Assembly (NCBI RefSeq): GCF_016755875.1
Contig: NZ_BNED01000010.1
Location: forward strand, 1-18,263
Direction of reading: 5' to 3'
DNA: 18,263 nt
DNA from: Streptomyces spororaveus
GTDB taxonomy: Bacteria; Actinomycetota; Actinomycetes; Streptomycetales; Streptomycetaceae
The notes under the pieces were generated by a model. It saw nothing but the letters and a program-made list of their open reading frames with translations. It did not search any database and was not told the origin of the DNA. A program made the translations under genes and the position numbers. Below are positions 7,222 through 13,623 of this stretch, one piece after another (within the stretch, counting starts at the first letter, position 1; each line of letters opens with the position of its first letter).

Positions 7222-7689
7222 TTAGCGGCGGCGGCCCCAGGTCTCGGTGTCGACGGTGCGGCCGCGGTCATCGCGCAGCGTCGCGGTGTCGGAGCCGTTG
7301 TCCCAGACGTAGTTACGGCGGTCCTGGAAGAGGTCGGTGCGGGTGTCACGGCCGTTGCCGGTGTGGATACGGATCGTGGCACGGGGGGCGATGCGGACGT
7401 TGTCGAAGCGGTAGCGGTTGCCGTCGCTGTCACGCAGCGTCCAGCCGCGGAGGCTGATGCCGTCGCGGGTGGTGTTGGTGATCTCCACCCACTCCGAGTT
7501 GAGGGAGCGGTTCGAGCGGTCGTCGCGTCCGGGGCTGTCGGCCTGGACCCGGCTGATCTCCACCCGCGGCCGCTGATGGTGACGGTCACCGTCGTGCGCG
7601 GCCGCCGGCAGAGCGGCGGCACCGACGACGGCGCCGGCGGCCAGGACGGTGGCGGCGATACGGCGTACGGAGGAAGAAGCAGAAGACAT
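7222..7689 (-). CDS. Secreted lamin-tail domain protein
   Basis: ATG at 7689 has a good Shine-Dalgarno (GAGGGAG, 8 nt upstream), which decides the start over a longer in-frame extension. The 155-residue product begins with a Sec signal peptide: SSVRRI, then a hydrophobic Ala/Val/Gly core ending ALPAAAH with probable cleavage after AAA. A lamin-tail (LTD) beta-sandwich follows: VEISRVQADSPG, NSEWVEITNTTRDGISLRGW, LRDSDGNRYRF, IRIHTGNGRDTRTDLFQ, YVWDNGSDTATLRDDRGR, VDTETWGRRR. LTD domains in secreted bacterial proteins are thought to bind nucleic acids, proteins or the cell surface; the exact role is unknown. It is the typical small extracellular Streptomyces form and is transcribed alone with its own terminator. 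Confidence 0.85.
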   Translation of the reverse strand: MSSASSSVRRIAATVLAAGAVVGAAALPAAAHDGDRHHQRPRVEISRVQADSPGRDDRSNRSLNSEWVEITNTTRDGISLRGWTLRDSDGNRYRFDNVRIAPRATIRIHTGNGRDTRTDLFQDRRNYVWDNGSDTATLRDDRGRTVDTETWGRRR

Positions 7690-8099
7690 AGGTGACGCTC
7701 CCTCAAGAACAGCGCCCCACCAGCCGAAACAGGTCGGTGGAGGCCTTTGCGGTGTCGGCCCGGTCGAGCCGAGGGCCACACTCTCGACCCGACACGACCC
7801 CCACCGCACCCCCCGCAGACGCCGGTTACCGGACACGGACATATCCGTCACAGTCGCCTGCACACCGCACGCATTCCGTCCGAGCGTGCCCCTGACATTC
7901 ACTGACAGCTACACCCACCCGCCCCACAAACCGGACATCAAGGTCGACAGGCTCCGGCGCACTACCGGGCGCAGTCTTCCGCCGCTTCACCCGGCCGGAC
8001 CAGTGGATCAAGTAACAACCGTTCTGCGGAATTCTTCGCACGTGCGCCCGCAATTCGGACATGAGTCCCGTCCTGTGGCAGGCCTCGCGCCCCTCGCCG
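7690..8099. other. Intergenic region upstream of the lamin-tail gene
   Basis: It holds the Shine-Dalgarno and presumably the promoter of the minus-strand lamin-tail gene, and the 3' flank of the gene ending at 8100. I could not identify a convincing -35/-10 pair, tRNA or ORF. The 8-bp palindrome GCACGTGC near 8038-8045 is the only compact dyad noticed. Confidence 0.4.
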
Positions 8100-8702
8100 T
8101 CATCCGTCGCGGGCGGTCAGAAGGAGCATCAGGGCCTTGGAGTGGGTGGTACCGAGCCCGGTGGCCACCGCCTCGGCGGACATGCCGTCCTCCGCCAGCA
8201 CGCGGGCCGCTTCTCGCCCGACGCGGGTGGCGATCCGCTCCAGCACGCCGACGGCGCGCAGCGCGGCCAGCGGCGCGTCCTCGGTCGTGGCGGTCAGTCG
8301 CTCGGTGAGCTCGACCAGGAGGGCGGCCAGCGGCTCGGGCAGCGGTGCCGCCTTGTCGCGGACGAGAGACAGGTGGGCGTTCCAGTCCGCGAGCGGCCCG
8401 GTCAGATCGACGTCCGCCTCGTACAACGGCCGGTCACCGACCGCATCCCAGTCCAGCAGGTACTCCGCGGCACCACGCCAACCGCACGCACACACCGCCC
8501 GGAGCGCCTCGGCACGCGGGCGGCGGTGCCGGCCGTCGTAGGCCGACCAGTGCGTCGTGGAAGGCACGTCCGGGCCGCTCCCGACGTCGAAGTACACCGG
8601 CCCCGGCTCACCACCACCGATCAGGACACCCACCGCGCCCGCGTGCGCGTCCCCGAACTCCACCGTCCACCAGTCCCACTCCACCAACACACCACCCTCC
8701 AT
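8100..8702 (-). CDS. Uncharacterised actinobacterial protein, 201 aa
   Basis: Starting at ATG 8702 the product has 201 residues, no signal peptide and no membrane segment. The N-terminal half has a beta-rich pattern (WDWWTVEFGDAHAG, VGVLIGGGEPGPVYFDVG) and a small W/C-bearing stretch (RAVCACGWRGAAEYLLDWDA). The C-terminal half is helical and ends with a short HTH-like segment (AVLAEDGM-like, SAEAVATGLGTTHSKALMLL). Similar proteins are common in Streptomyces but unnamed. A GTG at 8747 is an alternative start, but the added residues are Gly/Ala-rich and uninformative. The WCACGWRG-type patch has too few Cys for a certain zinc site. Function unknown. Confidence 0.7.
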   Translation of the reverse strand: MEGGVLVEWDWWTVEFGDAHAGAVGVLIGGGEPGPVYFDVGSGPDVPSTTHWSAYDGRHRRPRAEALRAVCACGWRGAAEYLLDWDAVGDRPLYEADVDLTGPLADWNAHLSLVRDKAAPLPEPLAALLVELTERLTATTEDAPLAALRAVGVLERIATRVGREAARVLAEDGMSAEAVATGLGTTHSKALMLLLTARDG

Positions 8703-8828
8703 CGCGATCCCGCCGGCACCCTGCCCCGCCCGCGCCGGCACCCACACCCCCGCCGACCCAACAAGGCACGTCGTTGGGCCGCCCGCCCAACCACGCCGCG
8801 ATCACGAGCAGCCCAGGAGCACGGCAAA

Positions 8829-8856
8829 GGGCCGCCACCCGTCGAGGTGGCGGCCC
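8829..8856 (-). terminator. Terminator hairpin of the HNH nuclease gene
   Basis: A perfect 11-bp stem (8829-8839 with 8846-8856) with a 6-nt loop lies 18 nt downstream of the minus-strand HNH gene and is followed on that strand by TTTG. Confidence 0.75.
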
Positions 8857-8873
8857 TGACCTTCGGACCCGGT

Positions 8874-9566
8874 CTACGGGGCGAGGGTGAACTCCACATC
8901 CGTGCCGCCACAGCCGGCCGCGATGTCGAACAGCCGATCCCGCTCCGCCTCGTCGACCGCCAGGCCCCAACGCAGCTTGGTCGCGGTCCACTCCGCGCCG
9001 TACCGGCACAGCGCGTCCGGCGCCGGCGGCAGCCACTCCGCCGGATCCTGGTCCGCCTTCGACCGGTTCGAGCGGGCCGTCACCGCGACCAGGGAGGCCG
9101 CCTGGCCCTGGTCGTTCGCGTAGGCTTCGCGCCTCTGTGCGGTCCACGAACTGGCGCCCGAATCCCAGGCCTCGGCGAGCGGCACCATGTGGTCGATGTC
9201 CAGCGCACCGGCCGGGGTCACCTCCCGCTCGTCGTAGTACGACCACCAGGTCCCGCCGGTCAGGGTGCAGCCCGGCCCGATCTCCGGATACACGATCGCC
9301 TCGGCCAGAAGCACCTCCTGGCGGGTGTTGCAGCCGTCCGCCGGGATGTCGCCGGCGTTCCAGTGCCGGAACGAGGTGCGCTGATAGCCGGTCCGGTCCT
9401 CGGTGGCGAGCGGCAGCGCGGACACCGCGACCCCGATCGGCAGAACCTGCGGCACGACCGCCACGGCCGGAGCTGGGCCGGCGGGTTGGGTGGCCGCGTG
9501 CGCGGCCGTGGGCAGGGTCAGGGCAAGGGCGGCGGCCGCGACAGCGGACCGCTTCAAGATCATCAT
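8874..9566 (-). CDS. Secreted HNH-family endonuclease (DUF1524/GmrSD C-terminal-like)
   Basis: From ATG 9566 the product has 230 residues: a signal peptide (MMILKRS, then an Ala/Leu core ending TAAHAA) followed by an HNH domain. Key motifs are ALDIDHMVPLAEAWDSGA, carrying the first catalytic D-H pair, then YANDQ, LVAVTARSNRSKADQDPAEW (the second N/K part), and CRYGAEWTATKLRWGL near the C-terminus. The paired Cys (CNTRQE, GPGCTLTGG, ALCRYG, AGCGG) suit an extracellular, disulphide-stabilised protein. Streptomyces exports such nucleases, probably for DNA scavenging or degradation during development. Starts at GTG 9587 and ATG 9563 are alternatives; none has a clear Shine-Dalgarno, and a 9-bp hairpin abuts the chosen start. 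A perfect palindrome lies about 70 bp upstream. It appears monocistronic. Confidence 0.85.
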   Translation of the reverse strand: MMILKRSAVAAAALALTLPTAAHAATQPAGPAPAVAVVPQVLPIGVAVSALPLATEDRTGYQRTSFRHWNAGDIPADGCNTRQEVLLAEAIVYPEIGPGCTLTGGTWWSYYDEREVTPAGALDIDHMVPLAEAWDSGASSWTAQRREAYANDQGQAASLVAVTARSNRSKADQDPAEWLPPAPDALCRYGAEWTATKLRWGLAVDEAERDRLFDIAAGCGGTDVEFTLAP

Positions 9567-9586
9567 GGGCCGGTTGTACCGGCCCA
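9566..9586 (-). promoter_or_regulatory. Hairpin abutting the HNH start codon
   Basis: A 9-bp stem with a 3-nt loop (centre GGGCCGGT/ACCGGCCC) reaches into the ATG at 9564-9566. In mRNA it would occupy the ribosome binding region, so it may limit translation. If translation starts at GTG 9587 instead, the hairpin is coding. Confidence 0.35.
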
Positions 9587-9633
9587 CGCACCGTCACCAC
9601 CAGGCCCCGGAGCGCGGTTCACCCGGCCGGGGA

Positions 9634-9657
9634 GATCGATTCACCGGTGAATCGATC
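9634..9657. promoter_or_regulatory. Perfect 24-bp palindrome, probable operator
   Basis: Each 12-bp half (GATCGATTCACC and its complement) meets at a central ACCGGT with no spacer. It lies 68 bp upstream of the HNH start on the minus strand and far from any plus-strand gene. Length and lack of loop suit a homodimeric repressor site better than an RNA hairpin. The regulator is not identifiable from the window. Confidence 0.55.
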
Positions 9658-10137
9658 ATGCTCCGAAGGGACGGCATCACTGCCGACGCCACATCACCCG
9701 CGTGCGGTTTCCGGCTGCGGAGACCGACGCCCCGCCCCAACGGCACGACTCCGGGCGCCCCTTCGTCGCAACCGGGCCGGCGCATGCGGCAGATGCCGCA
9801 CCCCGGAGGTCTGCTTCCGAAGCGCGGGGAGAGTCCAAGGCGACACGCCGGACATGGCGGAATTCCACACCATCGAGGACCTGATCCGAACGGGTGACGT
9901 CAGGCCTGCGACGTGCCGAAATCCCAACATAGACACTAGATATAGGGAGGCCACCACAACATGTAGTGGTTTTCGCGTCTTCGCGGGTAGCCGGCACCGC
10001 ATATGCTGGGGGTCACCCCGCGATCCAACGGACCGTCAAAAGTGGGTGCCCCGGCCATGCCGTAGGAAGCGGCCGGGGCCCTACCTCGTGACGTCGGTCG
10101 TGGTTCCCCAGTCATGCCTTCACGTGAGGAGCACAAA
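9658..10137. other. Gene-poor region with a structured leader
   Basis: No ORF here looks real on either strand. Features seen are an AT-richer patch with TAGATATAGGGAGG (9937-9950), an ATG directly followed by TAG at 9961-9966 behind that purine run, and a 9-bp hairpin at 10048-10079 (14-nt loop). These precede the small membrane-protein gene at 10138 and may be its leader. The promoter reading is weak. Confidence 0.35.
10048..10079 (+). promoter_or_regulatory. Leader hairpin upstream of the 89-aa membrane protein
   Basis: The stem GCCCCGGCC (10048-10056) pairs with GGCCGGGGC (10071-10079). It is 58 nt before the start codon and could be an attenuator, or a terminator for an upstream transcript. 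Confidence 0.35.
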
Positions 10138-10407
10138 ATGACGTCGTATCTCGACGGTACCCGATACCCCGGCGAGCGTCCCATCCGGCCCGGTAACCCG
10201 TGGCGCCCGTCGCCGACGAAGATCTTCGTGATCCTGGTCGGCGTCATCGTGGTCGTCGCGAACGAGCTGGTGCCGCAGTCCTCCCCCTGGGCCACCGCGC
10301 TCGGGGCGCTGACCACCGCCATCGGACTGCTGATGGGAACCCCCCTCATCAGCATCCGCGTGCCGGTCGTCGTGCTGCCGTACCCCGTCCTGCGCCGCCG
10401 GCGGTAA
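10138..10407 (+). CDS. Small membrane protein, 89 aa, two membrane segments
   Basis: ATG 10138 has a clear Shine-Dalgarno (GAGGAG, 6-7 nt upstream), which decides against the in-frame ATG at 10114. The polar N-terminus (TSYLDGTRYPGERPIRPGNPW, RPSPT) is followed by a first hydrophobic segment KIFVILVGVIVVVANELV (about residues 29-46) and a second, TALGALTTAIGLLMGTPLIS to VPVVVLP (about 54-83), and ends in RRRR. The positive-inside rule puts the C-terminal Arg cluster in the cytoplasm. The family is not recognised. A strong hairpin follows, between it and the convergent ligase gene. It could be phage- or element-derived, but nothing proves this. Confidence 0.7.
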   Translation: MTSYLDGTRYPGERPIRPGNPWRPSPTKIFVILVGVIVVVANELVPQSSPWATALGALTTAIGLLMGTPLISIRVPVVVLPYPVLRRRR

Positions 10408-10418
10408 CGCCGGGCTCG

Positions 10419-10470
10419 GAATCGAAGAACGCGAGGCCCGGGACACAAGTCGCGGGCCTCGCCCCGATTC
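10419..10470. terminator. Bidirectional terminator between membrane-protein and ligase genes
   Basis: The inner stem GCGAGGCCCG (10431-10440) pairs with CGGGCCTCGC (10453-10462) around a 12-nt loop; outer arms GAATCG (10419-10424) and CGATTC (10465-10470) extend it. It sits between convergent genes, so it can serve both. Confidence 0.7.
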
Positions 10471-10505
10471 GCCCCCGACTGCGGCTTGCGAGGACATGGC
10501 ACCGG

Positions 10506-11528
10506 TCAGCCCGTGGCGGCCGCCCCATGGCCGAACTCGGGAACATCGTCAAGGGTCGTGTCCAGGCGCAGCCGCTGGAAGCGCAGCGGGTGGCGGTAGA
10601 TACCTCCGTGGTCGATGGCCCGGTCGGCGCTGACCTCGGCAACCACGGTGGGGTTGACGAGGGTGGTGTCGAGGACGTCGCGGCTCCCCCACGCCGCCGA
10701 GAACTTCGCGCCCGTCCACGGGTGTCCGGGCGCGGCCGCGGTGAGGTGCTCGGCGACCTGGCGGGCGGCGTCCGGGCGCAGGGGTACGGTCCGGCCGACC
10801 GGACGCAGCCGGCCGTCGTGGTCGTGGCGGCCGAGGACGAGGAGGCCGGGGCGGGTCAGGGTGCCGGTGATCGCGCCGACGATCATTTCCGTGGTATCCC
10901 GCCTCCGGATCTTGGTCCACCCCCGGTATCCGGGCAGGTAGCGGCCGTTCAGGGGCTTGACCAGGATCCCCTCCACCCCGGACACGTCCGTCCAGGACTC
11001 CAACCACTCCCGTGCTGTGGCCAGGTCCGTCGTCTGCGGGACGAGCGTCCACGGCGCGCTCAGGGCGTGCTCGGAGAACAGGTTCTCCAGCAGGGCGCGC
11101 CGCTCGACGTACGGAAGGGTGAGGAGCTCCTGGCCGTCGTGCTGCAAGAGGTCGAAGGCGACGAAGTAGGACGGCCACCGGGAGGCGAGGACGGCGGCGC
11201 CGCGGGCGCGGGTCGCGGCCCGGCGCTGCAACGCCTCGAACGACAACCGGCCGGCCTCGATGTCCCAGACGACCAGTTCGCCGTCGAGGACCAGGCCCTG
11301 CGGCAACTGCGCCTCCGCAGCCGCCACCAGGTCCGGCCAACGGTCCTGCACCAGCGCCCCGCGCCGGGTCTGCACCACCACCGCGCCACCCGGCCCGGAC
11401 GCGGTGAACAGCAGCGCCCGGTGACCGTCCAGCTTCTGCTCGTACGCCACCCCCGCCCGCACAGCGGCCGGGCCCGGCACGGCCTCCGCGGCGTGCGCCA
11501 GCATCGGCTCCACCGGCGGCCTGAGCAT
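10506..11528 (-). CDS. ATP-dependent DNA ligase
   Basis: ATG 11528 is preceded by GGAGG at good spacing, giving 340 residues; an in-frame extension to 11597 lacks support. All nucleotidyltransferase motifs are visible: motif I YEQKLDGHRA, with K of KLDG as the adenylated lysine; motif III LVLDGELVVWD; IIIa YFVAFDLL; IV VEGILVKPL; V GWTKIRRRDTTE. An OB-fold follows, with ITGTLTRPGLLVLGRHD and FSAAWGSRDVLDTTLVNPTVVAEV. It seals DNA nicks through a covalent ligase-AMP. Streptomyces carry several such short stand-alone ligases (LigC/LigD-ligase-domain-like) used in end joining or repair; no Ku or polymerase partner is in the window. The gene is monocistronic and convergent with the small membrane-protein gene. 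Confidence 0.92.
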   Translation of the reverse strand: MLRPPVEPMLAHAAEAVPGPAAVRAGVAYEQKLDGHRALLFTASGPGGAVVVQTRRGALVQDRWPDLVAAAEAQLPQGLVLDGELVVWDIEAGRLSFEALQRRAATRARGAAVLASRWPSYFVAFDLLQHDGQELLTLPYVERRALLENLFSEHALSAPWTLVPQTTDLATAREWLESWTDVSGVEGILVKPLNGRYLPGYRGWTKIRRRDTTEMIVGAITGTLTRPGLLVLGRHDHDGRLRPVGRTVPLRPDAARQVAEHLTAAAPGHPWTGAKFSAAWGSRDVLDTTLVNPTVVAEVSADRAIDHGGIYRHPLRFQRLRLDTTLDDVPEFGHGAAATG

Positions 11529-11621
11529 CACGAGGACCTCCCTCACGGCGTGCGCGTCCCCCTTCCAGGGTCCGACAGACCAGCCGGAGGCGACCACTCG
11601 CGCGTGATCAAGTTCGCCGGG

Positions 11622-12094
11622 ATGTGACTGAGCGTTCTACTTGGCCAGTTGAGCGAAGGCCCGGCAAGGTTGGCGCATGACACGAGATGACCTCTGCGAG
11701 ATGCTCGCCGAGCAGACGCCGGCATGTGGCCGCGCGCGAGAGGCCCTGCTCTCGGGAGGCGCCTTCGATGTCTGGGAGGGCCTGGTCCCCGCCGACCGGC
11801 ACTTCCACGCCTACCGGACCCGCAGCCGGGTCGCACAAAGGCACGGGCAGGTGACCCTCGGCCTCGATGAGACGGTCGACATCCGCGAAGGCGCAGGGGA
11901 CAAACTTCTTCGCAGCGGCTTGATCAGGTCGGCAGATCGGGTATGGACGTTCACGCTCTTTCTCAACGCCGCCGCCACGACGGTGCTGGCCTGTGCTGGC
12001 GTCGCCCGCACTTCACACGACGGGTACTGACGGAAGCTGAACGATCAGCTGGCCAACTACAACGCTCAGTGGCCAAGTAGAACGCTCAGTCACA
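11622..12094 (+). mobile_element. Inverted-repeat-bounded cassette without transposase (MIC/MITE-like, IS21-type ends)
   Basis: The ends 11623-11647 and 12070-12094 are perfect 25-bp inverted repeats beginning TGTGACTGAGCG. Inside the right end the repeat is partly reiterated: units starting AACGATCAG (12040), AACGCTCAG (12061) and AACGCTCAG (12081) have a 20-21 bp period. The left end has a partial second copy (GTTGAGCG). CGGG flanks the unit at 11618-11621 and 12095-12098, a possible 4-bp target duplication, with one extra A at the left end. TG...CA ends and reiterated subterminal sites are features of IS21-family elements. The only ORF inside (117 aa) is not a transposase, so mobility would need a transposase in trans. 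Confidence 0.7.
11677..12030 (+). CDS. Hypothetical protein, 117 aa, carried in the 473-bp cassette
   Basis: ATG 11677 is 54 bp inside the left repeat, with a modest Shine-Dalgarno (CAAGG). The product is mixed alpha/beta: a helical N-terminus (RDDLCEMLAEQTPACGRARE, ALLSGG), central WEGLVPADRHFHAYRTRSR, then QVTLGLDETVDIREGAGDK, and a hydrophobic beta stretch WTFTLFLNAAATTVLACAGV near the C-terminus. It has no signal peptide; the hydrophobic part looks like buried strands rather than a clear membrane helix. I do not recognise the family and see no nuclease or DDE motifs. It ends 40-60 bp before the right repeats, so it fills the cassette exactly as cargo would. Confidence 0.65.
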   Translation: MTRDDLCEMLAEQTPACGRAREALLSGGAFDVWEGLVPADRHFHAYRTRSRVAQRHGQVTLGLDETVDIREGAGDKLLRSGLIRSADRVWTFTLFLNAAATTVLACAGVARTSHDGY

Positions 12095-12098
12095 CGGG

Positions 12099-12631
12099 TG
12101 ACCTGTCTCAGCGAAGTTTGGTGAGTCTCATCGAAGTGTGACCATCAGGGTGGAGCGGTTTGTCCTGGCCGGGTACAGACGTCATGATCGCGGGATGGCT
12201 GAAGAGATGGTTGTCGAGAAGACCTGGCGGCTCATGCTGGAGGGGCATCCCACGGCGCGACGGGGAGAGCCCGCAGTCATAGAGGCCGCCTATGCCGAAC
12301 CTCGGCTGCGGGCCTTGTTCCCGTTTCCGAGCCACGGGGCGCTCACCTTTCACCGCAACACGCAGTTCCCATGGAGCAACGACCTGCCGTTCATCGTCGG
12401 CGACGCGCAATCGTGCATCGTGTACGCGCCACTGGGTGCGTCGCCGCGTGTCTTGGGCGAGTCACTCACACCGAATGAGGCGGCCGCGTTGGTGGTGGCC
12501 CACCTGCCGCACGACTGCGGGCCAGCCTTCGATGGACCGTGGCCCCCAGCGGAGAGCTCCACCAACTGAACCAGCCGCAAGGCAGCAGCCGCCGTTCCGG
12601 TCAAACTTCGATGAGACGGGTCAACAGGACA
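12099..12631 (+). mobile_element. Second inverted-repeat cassette carrying a DUF6193-like gene
   Basis: GTCTCATCGAAGTGTGACC at 12125-12143 and the reverse complement of 12599-12617 agree at 18 of 19 positions. A diverged copy of the left unit lies immediately outside it (12105-12124, 20-bp period). Outer ends TGACCTGT (12099) and, in reverse complement, TGTCCTGT (12631) are similar. The layout mimics the neighbouring cassette, only four bases away. The exact borders and a target duplication are not clear, so the limits are approximate. Confidence 0.5.
12195..12569 (+). CDS. DUF6193-like protein, 124 aa
   Basis: From ATG 12195 the product reads VVEKTWRLMLEG, then the hallmark VIEAAYAEPRLRALFPFPSH and GALTFHRNTQFPWS, then a middle IVGDAQSCIVYAP, and LTPNEAAALVVAHLPHDCGP near the end. 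The EAAYAEPxLRxLxPFxSHGALxF pattern and the closing T-x-EAxxLVVxxLP helix match the DUF6193 family of Streptomyces, sometimes labelled natural-product related but with no shown activity. A GTG at 12138 would add 19 residues; neither start has a strong Shine-Dalgarno, and I prefer 12195 because similarity begins there. The gene is bracketed by the 19-bp inverted repeats, suggesting it is cargo of a transposable cassette. Confidence 0.75.
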   Translation: MAEEMVVEKTWRLMLEGHPTARRGEPAVIEAAYAEPRLRALFPFPSHGALTFHRNTQFPWSNDLPFIVGDAQSCIVYAPLGASPRVLGESLTPNEAAALVVAHLPHDCGPAFDGPWPPAESSTN

Positions 12632-12689
12632 GGGTCGATGAAGGCGTGGGCACTCGCCGAGGAAATCGAACACGTGTTTCACTGGTGGG

Positions 12690-12941
12690 GTGAGACCACC
12701 GTTCCGCTTCCCCGAGGATCTGATCACGCTCCGACGGGCGTGGCAGCAGACGTACGCCGAACTCGCGCAGGTCCCCACCGGGGCCGGTACGACCGCGCTG
12801 CGGCGTCGGCTGATCGCCCTCTCCGGAACGCTGTGCACCCATCCCCACTGGGCGGCCCCCGCCGCCTGGCGGACCGGCGGCGTCGAGCTGCGGCGCGCCG
12901 CCCACACCTCGATATCGACAGAAGGGGAAGGTGCAGCATGA
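12690..12941 (+). CDS. Small conserved-type Streptomyces protein, 83 aa
   Basis: GTG 12690 begins VRPPFRFPEDLITLRRAWQQ, continues TYAELAQVPTGAGTTALRRR and LIALSGTLCTHPHWA, and ends with a basic region (ELRRAAHT). The FPEDLxxLxRAW...TTALRRRLxxLS...HPxW pattern occurs in small proteins found repeatedly in Streptomyces, often near integrated elements. It is a helical, soluble protein with no known role. Its stop overlaps the next gene's start by ATGA, the first link of a three-gene operon (12690-13623). The start is uncertain since the purine run (GGTGGG) is directly adjacent. Confidence 0.7.
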   Translation: MRPPFRFPEDLITLRRAWQQTYAELAQVPTGAGTTALRRRLIALSGTLCTHPHWAAPAAWRTGGVELRRAAHTSISTEGEGAA

Positions 12942-13108
12942 GCGAGCAGACCACTACCAAGCCCCGCCCGCAGGTCGCCACCTGGGCAGCCGGCCAGACC
13001 GGCCCCTGCGCCCGGTGCCACACCTCCACCTGCCGCTACGGGGTGGGCGGGAACCCGCTCTGTGCGCCCTGTAAGCAGGCCCGGCAAGAGCTGCTGGCCT
13101 GCTCCTGA
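12938..13108 (+). CDS. Zinc-ribbon-like small protein, 56 aa
   Basis: ATG 12938 overlaps the previous stop (ATGA) and has a strong Shine-Dalgarno (AAGGGGAAGG). The 56-residue product has a Thr/Pro N-terminus, then CARC (C24, C27) and LCAPC (C42, C45) flanking RYGVGGNP, and a helical KQARQELL tail. Two CxxC knuckles about 15 residues apart are typical of a zinc ribbon. It might bind nucleic acid or a protein partner; the family is unnamed to my knowledge. It is the middle gene of a tight operon. Confidence 0.75.
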   Translation: MSEQTTTKPRPQVATWAAGQTGPCARCHTSTCRYGVGGNPLCAPCKQARQELLACS

Positions 13109-13110
13109 CC

Positions 13111-13623
13111 GTGTCCGATGCCTCTCCGTCGGCCCCGATCACTTTGGTCCTGCCCGACGGGCAGGCCATCGAGCGGGTCCGGCTCTACGAACGCCAGCAG
13201 CTCGACTCCGGGCTATGGATGTACCGCATCGGCGTCCCTCTGTGGCAGACGGCCGCCGGGGGCGGCGTCGAGCCGGCCGAGTACGGCACCTGGGTCACCT
13301 CCGAGCAGCTGCGCCCCCTCCCCGGGGTCGATCTGGGCGGCATCCCGGCCCACCCGCGCACCCGTACCTCGGCGCCGACCCGGTGGGCATGGCTGCTCGA
13401 CGGCCGCACCCACGGCCAGCCCGCCACCGTCCACGCCGAAGGCTGCTCCGGCGCCACCGACCGCGCACACCCGCTCGGCACCACTCAGGCACTCGACGTG
13501 CTCGCACGCCCCGGCACCGTCGCCTGCACCGTGTGCGACGCGGCCGAGGCCCTGCTGCCGATCCTCACCCACGGCAACTACTCTGACCCCGACGGGGCCC
13601 AGACCGTCGGGGACCCGCTGTAG
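13111..13623 (+). CDS. DUF6233-like protein, 170 aa
   Basis: GTG 13111 lies 2 bp after the previous stop, so it is co-translated with the zinc-ribbon gene. The protein has a beta-rich N-terminus (ITLVLPDGQAIERVRLYERQ, GLWMYRIGVPLWQTAAGGGV, EPAEYGTWVTSEQLRPLPGVD) and a C-terminal part with conserved His/Cys (ATVHAEGCSGA, TQALDVLARPGTVACTVCDA). This ordering matches the DUF6233 family, a common Streptomyces protein near integrated plasmids, of unknown function. Its final His/Cys set (HAEGC, CTVC) may bind a metal. The last 46 bp overlap the end of a convergent broken gene on the minus strand. Confidence 0.75.
   Translation: MSDASPSAPITLVLPDGQAIERVRLYERQQLDSGLWMYRIGVPLWQTAAGGGVEPAEYGTWVTSEQLRPLPGVDLGGIPAHPRTRTSAPTRWAWLLDGRTHGQPATVHAEGCSGATDRAHPLGTTQALDVLARPGTVACTVCDAAEALLPILTHGNYSDPDGAQTVGDPL

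Noticed and set aside
8061..9650. Very long plus-strand open frame (over 500 codons).
   Set aside because: It lies opposite the real minus-strand genes for the 201-aa protein and the HNH nuclease; its composition (Arg/Gly/Pro-rich, no motifs) is that of an antisense frame in high-GC DNA.
9854..9990. Plus-strand peptide beginning MAEFHTIEDLIRTGDVRPAT.
   Set aside because: The sequence becomes random after about 35 residues, has no Shine-Dalgarno and shows no family pattern.
10200..11627. 475-codon plus-strand frame opposite the ligase gene.
   Set aside because: The minus strand has all ligase motifs; this is its mirror frame.
12655..12690. GAAATCGAAC motif resembling a reversed tRNA T-arm.
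   Set aside because: The flanking bases cannot form a T-stem or a cloverleaf; no tRNA here. No other tRNA or rRNA was recognised in the window.
12639..12695. Peptide MKAWALAEEIEHVFHWWGE in a frame upstream of the 83-aa gene.
   Set aside because: It looks natural but is short, lacks a ribosome binding site and runs into the +1 frame of the next gene; too little to call a gene.
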